Shown: in pieces, positions 15,107 through 23,684 of the stretch
Position numbering within the stretch: the stretch's first letter is position 1
Layout of the letters: each line of letters opens with the position of its first letter
Assembly (NCBI RefSeq): GCF_000571935.1
Contig: NZ_ATAX01000008.1
Location: forward strand, 62,001 to 126,000
DNA: 64,000 nt
Direction of reading: 5' to 3'
Source of the DNA: Ruminococcus flavefaciens 007c
GTDB lineage: Bacteria; Bacillota; Clostridia; Oscillospirales; Ruminococcaceae
Notes under the pieces: model-generated
What the model saw: the letters and a program-made list of their open reading frames with translations, nothing else
What the model was told of the DNA's origin: nothing
The model's database searches: none
Position numbers and translations under genes: made by a program

Positions 15107-17104
15107 TTACTGACCGTCAACGATGGGAGCAAGAGAACCTATCTTTTTGATGAGGAACTCCTGGATACGAACAGCGTCGTCACCTGTAAGTCCTCTTGTA
15201 GATGCGTCAACATCAGCATTTATCTGACCCTGCCTTGTGAGAGGCTTGGGAGCTGTACCGCCGATGCCGTACTTATTTGGGTTGGCAAGTGACTGCATGA
15301 TGAGGATAGCGTCCGCAAGGTCAACAGTACCGTCGCAGTTAGCGTCGCCCCATACCTCGTTTCCTGTATTCTTGGAATCTGAGGAAGTGGTGCTCGTTGT
15401 AACAGGAGATGTCGTTGTCGTTGTCGATGTTGTAGTTGATGTTGTGCTGGTAGTTGTGGGAGCACTGGTTGTTGTGGTAGTTGTGGTTGTAGTGCTTGTT
15501 GTAGAGGTCGTAGATGTTGTTGTAGTGGTGGTAGTCGTCGTTGTAACCGAAGTGGTAGTAGTAGTTTTGTCTACTATAACGGGAGTACCGCCGCCTGACT
15601 TGCCGCCGTCGAGGTTGCTCTTAGCACCAGATGAATAGAAAGTATTCAGTGAGATACCGTTCTGACCGAGTGCAGTCTGGTGATCGAGACCGATGAACTT
15701 GCCCGAGTCAGTCTGCCAGAGTACCTTCTTGAGGATACCGTAACGTGCAGGATCCCATGTCAGGAAGTCGTGGCTGAGAAGTCCGCCTGTATCGCCTGAG
15801 TTAGGATTCAGACACCAGTATGTATGGTTGATATGATTCTTGAGCATATAATCGCGGAGGAGCTCCATCCATTTCTGGTTCTTGGTTCCGTCAACGAAGC
15901 CGCCCCACTCACCGATGAGGAGAGGAGCCATATCCTGCTCGTTGATATAAGCCCATGTACCGCGCCAGTAATCATCAAGGAGAGTTTCCTCAGTGAAGTT
16001 CTTGTCAAACCATGTCTGTGCATAAACAGACGGGCCGTAGTCATGAGGAGAATAAACGATCTGTGCCTGCTTTGCAGGTGTGGACATCTTTATGGGATAG
16101 TCCTTAACACCGCGGAGGTTTCCGCCCCACCATGCGCCGTACCATCTCTTCTCGTCCTCTGTCTTGGGCTCCCATACATCGGGTGTATCGAAATCATAGC
16201 CCTTTTCTGTCATAGGATACTGCTCGATACCTTCGATGAAAATAAGTGCATGGGGGTTGACATCGAGGATAGCCTCTGCGCAGTTTGTTGCAGCATAAGC
16301 CCAGTTGTTCTCGTCAGTAGAGCCGTCCCACTTTGCAATTGTGCTGGGGCATCCGCCGTCCTTATAGGCACGCTTGCCGTGAGGCTCATTCTTCAGGTCA
16401 TAACCGATGAGTGTATCATCGTTTGCATACTTCTTTGCCAGCCATACCAGAGTATCCTGCCAGTCCTTTGTGGTTATGCCTGCCTTGCCGTACCAGAGCT
16501 CATAGTCATGGCCGGAGTTGTTCTCATCAGGGCTGTGTATGTCAATGAAAGCCTTGATACCGTACTTCTTGCACTTCTGCATGATGATGTCGAAGATCTC
16601 CATGGAGTTCTTTATGGTCTTGCCGTCCTCCAGAACGAAATCCTTGTTGATATTGGTATAATAGCCCGCAGGAGTTACCTTGCCGTCCTCTCCGACCTGA
16701 TCGGTGGGAGGAGTATATGAAGCCTGTACGGAACTTACCTTATGGGGCTCTCCGTTCATCCATGATTTGAGCAGAGTGGTGGAAATCGGGAAACGGAGAA
16801 CATTGATACCGTGATCCGCAATGCTCTGGAGCATATCGTCAACATCGGCAGCATATAGGCCGTGTGCACAGTTTTCAGAGCAGTTGAATCCGAACCAGTT
16901 GGCACCTGTCAGCCATACCTCGTTTCCGTTCATGTCGTAGAGGCGGCTGCCCTTTGCATGTAGCCAGTCGTCGCCTGTGTCATCGGCAGCTGCGACATTT
17001 GCGATAGTGTCGGGAGCTACCAAAGGTGCATAGTAAGCCGTACCTGATACAGTTACGGCTGCTGCGGCAGCAAAGGCTGCCACTGAGCGCAAGATTTTTT
17101 TCAT
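15107..17104 (-). CDS. GH5 cellulase with dockerin
   Basis: A 665-residue secreted endoglucanase-type enzyme: signal peptide about 1-39 (NVAA-A), GH5 TIM barrel about 45-430, Thr linker about 525-585, C-terminal type-I dockerin (WGDANCDGTVDLADA). The catalytic acid/base is E240 in DLKNEPHG and the nucleophile E399 in LLIGEWGG; the N-terminal TGANWFGFNC and the HSPDENNSGHD loop resemble the GH5_1 group. It is expected to cleave beta-1,4-glucan in cellulose on the cellulosome. It lies 68 bp downstream of a paralogous GH5 gene in the same direction. The dockerin is nearly identical to that of the protein at 9560-11518. Confidence 0.93.
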   Translation of the reverse strand: MKKILRSVAAFAAAAAVTVSGTAYYAPLVAPDTIANVAAADDTGDDWLHAKGSRLYDMNGNEVWLTGANWFGFNCSENCAHGLYAADVDDMLQSIADHGINVLRFPISTTLLKSWMNGEPHKVSSVQASYTPPTDQVGEDGKVTPAGYYTNINKDFVLEDGKTIKNSMEIFDIIMQKCKKYGIKAFIDIHSPDENNSGHDYELWYGKAGITTKDWQDTLVWLAKKYANDDTLIGYDLKNEPHGKRAYKDGGCPSTIAKWDGSTDENNWAYAATNCAEAILDVNPHALIFIEGIEQYPMTEKGYDFDTPDVWEPKTEDEKRWYGAWWGGNLRGVKDYPIKMSTPAKQAQIVYSPHDYGPSVYAQTWFDKNFTEETLLDDYWRGTWAYINEQDMAPLLIGEWGGFVDGTKNQKWMELLRDYMLKNHINHTYWCLNPNSGDTGGLLSHDFLTWDPARYGILKKVLWQTDSGKFIGLDHQTALGQNGISLNTFYSSGAKSNLDGGKSGGGTPVIVDKTTTTTSVTTTTTTTTTTSTTSTTSTTTTTTTTTSAPTTTSTTSTTTSTTTTTSPVTTSTTSSDSKNTGNEVWGDANCDGTVDLADAILIMQSLANPNKYGIGGTAPKPLTRQGQINADVDASTRGLTGDDAVRIQEFLIKKIGSLAPIVDGQ

Positions 17105-17137
17105 AATTTTTTCCCTCTCATAAAAAATTTATTTTGT

Positions 17138-17164
17138 CCGCTGTGCCCCCTTAAGCACAGCGAG
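17138..17164 (-). promoter_or_regulatory. Hairpin between the two GH5 genes
   Basis: CGCTGTGC, loop of about 8 nt, GCACAGCG: an 8-bp perfect stem in the 68-bp spacer, without a proper U-run. Likely a partial terminator or mRNA-processing hairpin that sets unequal expression of the two cellulases. Confidence 0.5.
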
Positions 17165-17172
17165 CCAATACA

Positions 17173-18981
17173 TTAAGCAATTGGAAGCTTGTCGTACTTT
17201 CCGATAAGCTTCATCTGGATGACCATAGCGTCATCGCCTGTGAGTCCCTTTTCGCCGTCAACATCTCCGCAGGCGGCGCCTTCTTCGGTGATATGATGGG
17301 CATCAGTGCCGTTCTGACCGTACTTATTGGGATTTGCAAGAGCCTGCATTATGAGTATAGCGTCTGCAAGATCCACATCACCGCTGAGATTAGCGTCTCC
17401 GTAAAGTCTATTACTGACGGTGGAAACGGATGTCGAAGTGGTGGAGGTGGTGGAAGTGCTTGTATTTGATGTTGTGGTCACCGTTGTAGTGGTGGTAGTA
17501 CCGCTCTCCGAGACAACGGGTGTACCGCTGGAGGTCTTTCCGTTATCGATATTGCTTCCCTCTGAGGAAGCATAGCTTGAATAGAACTCATTGAGTGATA
17601 TTCCATTCTTTCCGAGAGCCACCTGATGATCCAGACCTATGAATTTCTTTGATTTCTGTGTTTTCCATATAGCGGGATAGTAGTAGGTCTCGTACTTCTC
17701 CTCATCCCAGATTATCATGGTATTGCCCTCGATCTTTCCGTCAGCTCCCGCAGTTGCGGAGAAACGTATATCCTTCCAGAGACCGCCTGTATCACCTGAG
17801 TCGTCGTTAAGGCACCAGAAGGTATGGTTGATATGGTTCTTTATCATATAATCGCGGATAAGTCCCAGCCACTGCTCGTTCTTTCCGCCGTCGAGACGTC
17901 CGCCCCACTCACCGATAAGGAGAGGATACATATCCTTTTCTACCAGGTAAGCCCAAGTGTCTCTCCAGTAATCATCAAGGAGAGTCTCTTCGGTGAAATT
18001 CTTCTCGAACCAGGTCTGCTGGCTTACAACAGGACCGTAATCGTGAGGTGAGTAAACTATCTGTGATGTACCTGCCTTTGGCATAACGGGATACTTTGCA
18101 ACACCGCGGAGATTGCCTCCCCACCATGCGCCGTGTCCCTCAAAGCCCTCAACGCCCTCGATGAGTATGAGCGCATGGGGGTTCTTGGCAAGAATAGCGT
18201 CAGCGCAGTCCTCGGCAGCCTTCTTCCAGTTGTTGGGCTTGTCCGAATCGTCCCATATAGCATCAACGGGAGCGCCGCCATAGGTGCTGTGAGGCTCGTT
18301 CTTGAGATCGAAGCCTATAAGTGTATCGTCGTTCTTGTAGTGATCTGCGCACCATGCAAGAGTCTCTATCCACAGATCGGTCGTAACCTCAACGTTCTTA
18401 CCGTCTCTGCCCTTGAATGACTTGCCGTACCAGATACCGTAGTTATGTCCCGAGTTGTTGGATTCGGGGCTGTGAATGTCAATGAATGCCTTTACACCGT
18501 ACTGCTTGCACTTTGCAAGGAGCACATCGAAGGTCTGCTGACTGTTGGCGATGGAACCGTCGGGATTGATAAGATCAATATTGAACGGATAAGAAGGATC
18601 GTCATTAGGGTTAACGCTTCCGATGGGATCGGGATCGCCGATCATCCAGTTGTAAAGGAGCTCCGTGGAAACAGGAAGTCTGAGAACATTAACTCCGCGG
18701 TCGGCAATATCCTTTACCATATCGTCAATGTCTCCGCTCCAGAGGTAATGGGGTACGCACTCGGTACAGTTGAAGCCGAACCAGTTGGCGCCCGTGAGCC
18801 ATACCTCGTTTCCGTTCATGTCGTAAAGACGGCTTCCCTTTGCATGGAGCCAGTCATCGTTGTTGGTATCGACAGCATTTGCTGTCATTACCGTTGTCTG
18901 ACCAAGACAGGGTGCTGCTCCTGTCAGAGCCAGTGCAGCCGCTGACACAAGAGCAGCCGCAGAGCGTGCTAATTTTTTCAT
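17173..18981 (-). CDS. GH5 cellulase with dockerin (paralogue)
   Basis: A 602-residue paralogue of the downstream GH5 enzyme. An upstream in-frame ATG at 19098 is rejected: MKKLARSAAA at 18981 is a signal peptide start and has GAGAGGGG before it. Domains: signal about 1-36, GH5 about 42-420, short Ser/Thr linker about 500-530, dockerin (YGDANLSGDVDLADA) at the C-terminus. Catalytic residues E229 (DLKNEP) and E358 (LLIGEWGG). Compared with its neighbour it lacks about 30 residues after the EGVEGF segment and has an insertion near KDIRFSATAG. Cellulosomal endoglucanase is the likely role. Confidence 0.93.
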   Translation of the reverse strand: MKKLARSAAALVSAAALALTGAAPCLGQTTVMTANAVDTNNDDWLHAKGSRLYDMNGNEVWLTGANWFGFNCTECVPHYLWSGDIDDMVKDIADRGVNVLRLPVSTELLYNWMIGDPDPIGSVNPNDDPSYPFNIDLINPDGSIANSQQTFDVLLAKCKQYGVKAFIDIHSPESNNSGHNYGIWYGKSFKGRDGKNVEVTTDLWIETLAWCADHYKNDDTLIGFDLKNEPHSTYGGAPVDAIWDDSDKPNNWKKAAEDCADAILAKNPHALILIEGVEGFEGHGAWWGGNLRGVAKYPVMPKAGTSQIVYSPHDYGPVVSQQTWFEKNFTEETLLDDYWRDTWAYLVEKDMYPLLIGEWGGRLDGGKNEQWLGLIRDYMIKNHINHTFWCLNDDSGDTGGLWKDIRFSATAGADGKIEGNTMIIWDEEKYETYYYPAIWKTQKSKKFIGLDHQVALGKNGISLNEFYSSYASSEGSNIDNGKTSSGTPVVSESGTTTTTTVTTTSNTSTSTTSTTSTSVSTVSNRLYGDANLSGDVDLADAILIMQALANPNKYGQNGTDAHHITEEGAACGDVDGEKGLTGDDAMVIQMKLIGKYDKLPIA

Positions 18982-18998
18982 TTTAATTTCCCCTCTCA

Positions 18999-19023
18999 CA
19001 GTATACTTATCCAGTATACTTAT
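18999..19023. repeat. Direct repeat in the GH5 leader
   Basis: CAGTATACTTAT occurs twice (18999-19010 and 19012-19023), one base apart, each containing the palindrome GTATAC. It lies just downstream of the predicted transcription start, where an operator would act. Confidence 0.5.
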
Positions 19024-19032
19024 ATTAACTAT

Positions 19033-19061
19033 ATTGTAGCATTTAAAGCGGAAATTGTCAA
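19033..19061 (-). promoter_or_regulatory. SigmaA promoter of the GH5 pair
   Basis: Minus strand TTGACA (19056-19061), 17 bp, TACAAT (19033-19038). Confidence 0.75.
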
Positions 19062-19118
19062 TAGTTTCTGCGTTTTTCACAAAATCATCAAGAAGCACAG
19101 ACAGTAGATATGAGCAGC

Positions 19119-19152
19119 AAAAACCGCACCTGCTTCATGCACAGGTGCGGTA
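19119..19152 (-). terminator. Terminator of the repeat-dockerin gene
   Basis: Minus strand CCGCACCTG, 7-nt loop, CAGGTGCGG then TTTTTG. Confidence 0.8.
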
Positions 19153-19167
19153 TATATCATGGTTGTT

Positions 19168-21363
19168 TTACATAATCTCCAGCAGGTACTGTTTCATGCT
19201 TACAAGATCGAATACGTCAAGGCTGTTGTCGCCGTTCATATCGGCAGCCTTCCACTCCCTGAAGTTCTCGGGCTTTTGACCGAGGAGCCACCTCTGGAAG
19301 AGCACTATATCCCCGACGTTGAAATTACCGTCGCCGCTTACATCTCCCAACTTACAGGTGCTTATCCTCAGCCTGGACTGGCTCAGATGGCCGTAACTCT
19401 CTTCGGTCTCATATACAGTCACAACGCCCTGGTCTATCCTGGTTGCCTTTAAACCTAACGTCGGGACGTGCAGAGGAACAGAGTCCTCAGGATACATGGA
19501 CTCGTCCGAAGCAGTTACAGCGAACAATCTGGTATCTGCCTCCTTGTTCTCCCTCTCGGGCAGCAGCTCCTCAGTGACTGTTCTGCCGTCGGCAGTCTCC
19601 CTTGTGACGAAAAGCCTTCCCTTCGCCGAAGAACTGATCATGAGCCGGTTGTCGTTGATCTCTTCGTCATCACCGTGAGCCCTTATTGTACGGAAAAAGT
19701 AGTCCTTGCCCGTCAGTTCCATGACCTTGGAATAAATGCTGTCATTCTGCGCCCATATTGTCTCAGCCTCCTCGGCATTATGAGGATAGGGGACAAAATA
19801 CTCCTCCCCTGCTTTCACTGTTATCTCACCGTTTGTTCTCTCAACGGTGTAACTCTGCACAGTACATTCCACACCGGGAATATATGGGTCTTTCAGGAGC
19901 TCGTTCAGATCAACATTGTATTGTCCGATAAGGATTATATACTTTGCGCCATCGGGAACATAGAACTTGTAGGTCTTGTCCTTGCAGTAATCATCGAAGT
20001 TCCTGTCTGACATTATCCATGCCACATCAACAGGCTCATTGAACAGGACGGAATTCTCCTCGATAGTGTATTTGCTGCTGTTTTCCGGAACCTCGGGTAC
20101 TGCGGTCTGAGAAAAACCGCCGCTCATTTCCGCATGATTAAAGGCAAAATCGGGATTGAGCTGAGCGTAGTTCAGCGCCGCGTTTATAAGGTTCGCACGC
20201 TTTACGGCGTCCTTCTCCCTGCACTTTATAACGCACTGACAGTAGCGTCTGAATGTGTCCTCTCCCGACTGCTCCAGCCGTCCCACCAGCGCCGAGGTGA
20301 CGTCAACGTCGAAATACTCCTCTGGAAGTCCCAGTGATTTCAGCACCTTTTCCTTGTTCCAGACAATATCCCTTTCTGTGAAAAGGCTGCTCATATCTCC
20401 GGAGATGGGAACACTTGTCACCAGCTCATGATCGGTAAGGTTTATCATGTAGTTCTCGGGATAAAGCATGACGGAGTACAGAGGATCCAGCCTGTTATCG
20501 CCGCTGACCGAGGTATTGTCCTGACGGCAAACATGATAGAAGTCGCTGTTGTCAAGTCCCTTTGCGGCGAACACTGCCTCCACCTCCTTGGTGGTCATGG
20601 CACTTATCTCCTCAAAGGTATAGCCGATATCGGGAAGCTCTCCTGCGGAATTTTTCTCAATAAAAGCGTCAATGTCCCCGGTGCGTATGTCTATCCTGTT
20701 TTGTTCATAGTAACGGAAAAGATATATATACCAGGGTTTCTCCTCGGGGACTCCGCCTATAAGTACGACATAATCGTCCTCAAGGTCATATTCCAGTATA
20801 TACAGCCCCGAGCCTGCAACTCTGCCCCTGTAATCATCAAAATCAGACCATGTAAGGCTGCTGCCCTTCTTTGAGAGCTCCCTTACGCCGTCAAGGGTAA
20901 GAATTTCCGTCCCCCCAACATACTGATTCCGAGAAGCTGCCGACTGCTCATCATACCCGCTGCTCGCTAAAGTCCTTTCGAGGAAGGCGTTAAGATCGTC
21001 CCTGCGTATATCTATACTGTCCGCAGGATCATAGCGGTACAGCTCCACCTTCTCGGGCTTTTCGGGAGGATTACCGCAGACATAGAGGTAATAGCCTCCG
21101 CCCAGATCATAAGTGCAGGAAGGCATCACAGAAGAAGCGTCAGACTGCGCCCACTCAGTCTCAAAGGGCTCGAAGTCCGACCATGTAAGGTCCTCGCCCT
21201 TTTTCGAAAGCTGTCCTATGACCTCTGAGAGAGTCAGCTGTTTTTTCTTTGAAGCTACACTGTCCGAAGCCGCCGTCACAGGCTCACTGATAACTCCTGC
21301 GGAATAGCCGCAGCCGATACATATAGCCGCCGCAAGGGAAAAAGATACTATCTTTTTCAGCAT
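19168..21363 (-). CDS. Dockerin protein with N-terminal repeats, function unknown
   Basis: A 731-residue exported protein. The start at 21363 (MLKKIVSFSL) is chosen over 21408 because AAAGGATG lies 6 nt upstream and a signal peptide follows. Two N-terminal repeats of about 85-90 residues share LTL ... LSKKGxxLTWSDF ... YDL ... YRY ... IDIR ... AF; the middle (200-650) has no recognised fold but contains a WIMSDRNFDDYCKDKTYKFY segment. The C-terminal dockerin (CKLGDVSGDGNFNVGDI ... DMNGDNSLDVFDLV) targets it to the cellulosome. No catalytic motif is evident. Confidence 0.8.
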   Translation of the reverse strand: MLKKIVSFSLAAAICIGCGYSAGVISEPVTAASDSVASKKKQLTLSEVIGQLSKKGEDLTWSDFEPFETEWAQSDASSVMPSCTYDLGGGYYLYVCGNPPEKPEKVELYRYDPADSIDIRRDDLNAFLERTLASSGYDEQSAASRNQYVGGTEILTLDGVRELSKKGSSLTWSDFDDYRGRVAGSGLYILEYDLEDDYVVLIGGVPEEKPWYIYLFRYYEQNRIDIRTGDIDAFIEKNSAGELPDIGYTFEEISAMTTKEVEAVFAAKGLDNSDFYHVCRQDNTSVSGDNRLDPLYSVMLYPENYMINLTDHELVTSVPISGDMSSLFTERDIVWNKEKVLKSLGLPEEYFDVDVTSALVGRLEQSGEDTFRRYCQCVIKCREKDAVKRANLINAALNYAQLNPDFAFNHAEMSGGFSQTAVPEVPENSSKYTIEENSVLFNEPVDVAWIMSDRNFDDYCKDKTYKFYVPDGAKYIILIGQYNVDLNELLKDPYIPGVECTVQSYTVERTNGEITVKAGEEYFVPYPHNAEEAETIWAQNDSIYSKVMELTGKDYFFRTIRAHGDDEEINDNRLMISSSAKGRLFVTRETADGRTVTEELLPERENKEADTRLFAVTASDESMYPEDSVPLHVPTLGLKATRIDQGVVTVYETEESYGHLSQSRLRISTCKLGDVSGDGNFNVGDIVLFQRWLLGQKPENFREWKAADMNGDNSLDVFDLVSMKQYLLEIM

Positions 21364-21533
21364 ATTATCATCCTTTCGCATAAAAACGGAAACGATAGTT
21401 ACGTACACTTTCTTTATTTACACTATAAATGATTTCATTGCCAAAGTCAACGATCATATTCAAAGCTATCTGAAACTTTGTATGATATATATATATACAG
21501 CCTGAGGCTTGCTTTGTGCAATATGTATAAAGG

Positions 21534-23495
21534 TCAGCTTTCCTGAAGTTCCTTTATTTTGTCACGGAGGTAGGCTGCGTGCTCGAATTCAAGCAGCTTT
21601 GCGGCATTCTTCATCTCCACGGTGAGCTTGTCGATAACGCGCTGCTTCTCGGCAGCGGACATCTTCTTCTTTTTTGTCTTTTCCTCCACCTTTGCCTTGG
21701 AGGTTATCTCCAGAACGTCGCGGACGTCCTTGATTATGGTCTTGGGAACTATTCCGTGCTCCTCGTTATAGGCCATCTGCAGTGAACGGCGGCGCTCGGT
21801 CTCGGTGATAGCCCTCTCCATGGAGCCCGTAACGCTGTCCGCATACATTATTACCTGTCCGCCTGCGTTTCTTGCTGCGCGTCCTATAGTCTGTATCAGG
21901 GAGGTCTCGCTTCTCAGGAAGCCCTCCTTGTCCGCATCGAGTATGGCGATAAGGCTTACCTCCGGGATATCCAGTCCCTCACGGAGAAGGTTTATTCCCA
22001 CAAGCACATCAAAAACTCCCTCGCGGAGATCCTTGATTATCTCCATACGCTCGATGGTATCTATATCATGGTGGAGATAGCGCACCTTTACTCCCAGCTT
22101 CTCATAATAGGAGGTAAGATCCTCCGCCATCTTCTTTGTGAGTGTGGTAACAAGAACTCTCTCGTTACGGGCAGTTCTCTCATTTATCTCGGAAAGCAGA
22201 TCGTCGATCTGTCCCTGAGTGGGCTTTACGATTATCTCGGGATCCACAAGTCCCGTAGGACGAATTACCTGCTCAACGATAGTATCTGTTTTTTCACGCT
22301 CTATCTGTCCGGGAGTTGCACTGACGTATATCGCCTGATGTATATGTTCATTGAACTCGTCAAAGTTCAGCGGACGGTTGTCCATAGCACTCGGCAGACG
22401 GAAGCCGTAGTCCACAAGGGTGGTCTTTCGTGCACGGTCGCCTGCATACATGGCTCTAACCTGCGGCAGCGTAACGTGGCTCTCATCCACTATGAGGAGA
22501 AAGTCCTCGGGGAAGTGATCCATAAGAGTAAGAGGAGTGCTTCCTGCGGGACGTCCCGCAAGCACACGGGAATAGTTCTCAACGCCGCTGCAATAGCCCA
22601 CTTCACGGAGCATTTCCATGTCGTAGTGGGTACGCTGTTCGATACGCTGAGCCTCTATGAGCTTGTTGTTCTTCTGAAAATAGTCCATACGCTCCGCCAG
22701 CTCACGGTCTATCTCGGTAAGAGCCGATTCCAGTTTATCGTCGCCGACTACATAGTGAGAAGCAGGAAAGATAGCCGCATGGGAAACCACAGCCTTCACC
22801 TCTCCCGTAACTACGTTTATCTCGGAGATGCGGTCTATCTCGTCGCCGAAATACTCAACGCGGACAGCCGTATCCGTTGACATGGCAGGGAATATCTCCA
22901 CAACATCACCGCGGACGCGGAACCTGTTACGCTCAAAGGCAATGTCGTTGCGCTCATAGCGTATCTTTACGAGCTCTGCGATAAGCTGATCGCGGGGCTT
23001 CTCCGCCCCCTGACGTATGGAAACGCACATGGAACGGTACTCCTCGGGGCTTCCGAGAGAGTAGATACAGGACACGCTGGCAACGATGATAACATCGCGG
23101 CGCTCCGCAAGAGCAGTTGTGGCGGAGTGGCGCAGCTTGTCTATCTCGTCATTTATGGAGGAGTCCTTTTCGATATAGCTGTCCGTGCTGGGCACATATG
23201 CTTCGGGCTGGTAGTAGTCGTAGTAGGACACGAAATACTCCACGGCATTTTCGGGGAAGAACTCGCGGAATTCCGAGCAGAGCTGTGCTGCAAGTATCTT
23301 GTTGTGAGCGAGGACAAGTGTGGGCTTGTTGACACGAGCAATGACATTTGCCATTGTGAAGGTCTTTCCCGAACCCGTAACACCGAGGAGTATCTGCTCC
23401 TTTTTGCCTGACTGTATGCCGTTTACAAGTTTGTCGATAGCCTGGGGCTGATCGCCTGCGGGCGCGTAGTTTGAACATAGCTTGAAGTGATCCAT
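21534..23495 (-). CDS. uvrB: Excinuclease ABC subunit B
   Basis: A 653-residue DNA-repair helicase-like subunit that loads damaged DNA into the UvrABC nucleotide-excision complex. Walker A GVTGSGKT near residue 40, the [12 protein letters not shown] beta-hairpin region, a DESH box ([12 protein letters not shown]), helicase motifs QTIGRAARN, and a C-terminal UVR motif ([17 protein letters not shown]). The start at 23495 ([10 protein letters not shown]) is set by AAAGGGGG 5 nt upstream; the frame extends to 23543 only through a palindromic repeat. No uvrA in view. Confidence 0.97.
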   Translation of the reverse strand: MDHFKLCSNYAPAGDQPQAIDKLVNGIQSGKKEQILLGVTGSGKTFTMANVIARVNKPTLVLAHNKILAAQLCSEFREFFPENAVEYFVSYYDYYQPEAYVPSTDSYIEKDSSINDEIDKLRHSATTALAERRDVIIVASVSCIYSLGSPEEYRSMCVSIRQGAEKPRDQLIAELVKIRYERNDIAFERNRFRVRGDVVEIFPAMSTDTAVRVEYFGDEIDRISEINVVTGEVKAVVSHAAIFPASHYVVGDDKLESALTEIDRELAERMDYFQKNNKLIEAQRIEQRTHYDMEMLREVGYCSGVENYSRVLAGRPAGSTPLTLMDHFPEDFLLIVDESHVTLPQVRAMYAGDRARKTTLVDYGFRLPSAMDNRPLNFDEFNEHIHQAIYVSATPGQIEREKTDTIVEQVIRPTGLVDPEIIVKPTQGQIDDLLSEINERTARNERVLVTTLTKKMAEDLTSYYEKLGVKVRYLHHDIDTIERMEIIKDLREGVFDVLVGINLLREGLDIPEVSLIAILDADKEGFLRSETSLIQTIGRAARNAGGQVIMYADSVTGSMERAITETERRRSLQMAYNEEHGIVPKTIIKDVRDVLEITSKAKVEEKTKKKKMSAAEKQRVIDKLTVEMKNAAKLLEFEHAAYLRDKIKELQES

Positions 23496-23521
23496 AGTTC
23501 CCCCTTTGGAAGTTGAGAGTG

Positions 23522-23682
23522 TAGGGGCGCACAATGTGCGCACGTTTATTACAGTAAAACAATAAATGTGTAGGGGCTGCCTTTGGCAGCCCGCATTTAT
23601 TTTGTCGTATCTTGCGGGCGGATAATATCCGCCCCTACAATCAAATCATTTCGTGGGCTGTCGAGGACGCCAGCCCCTACAA
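23522..23682. repeat. Cluster of four TGTAGGGG palindromes between uvrB and carB
   Basis: Four units of about 26-30 bp: 23522-23546 (GGGGCGCACAATGTGCGC), 23570-23595 (GGGGCTGCCTTTGGCAGCC), 23611-23640 (GGGCGGATAATATCCGCCC, reversed) and 23653-23682 (GGGCTGTC ... CAGCCCCTACA, reversed). Each has one TGTAGGGG end and a variable hairpin core. The first two face the last two. Confidence 0.7.
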
Positions 23683-23684
23683 GT

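Noticed and set aside
15824..16720. 298-codon open frame opposite the GH5 gene
   Set aside because: Artefact of codon bias on the opposite strand; the GH5 reading frame has catalytic motifs. The same applies to long antisense frames at 4267-5460, 47994-48890 and 61082-62023.
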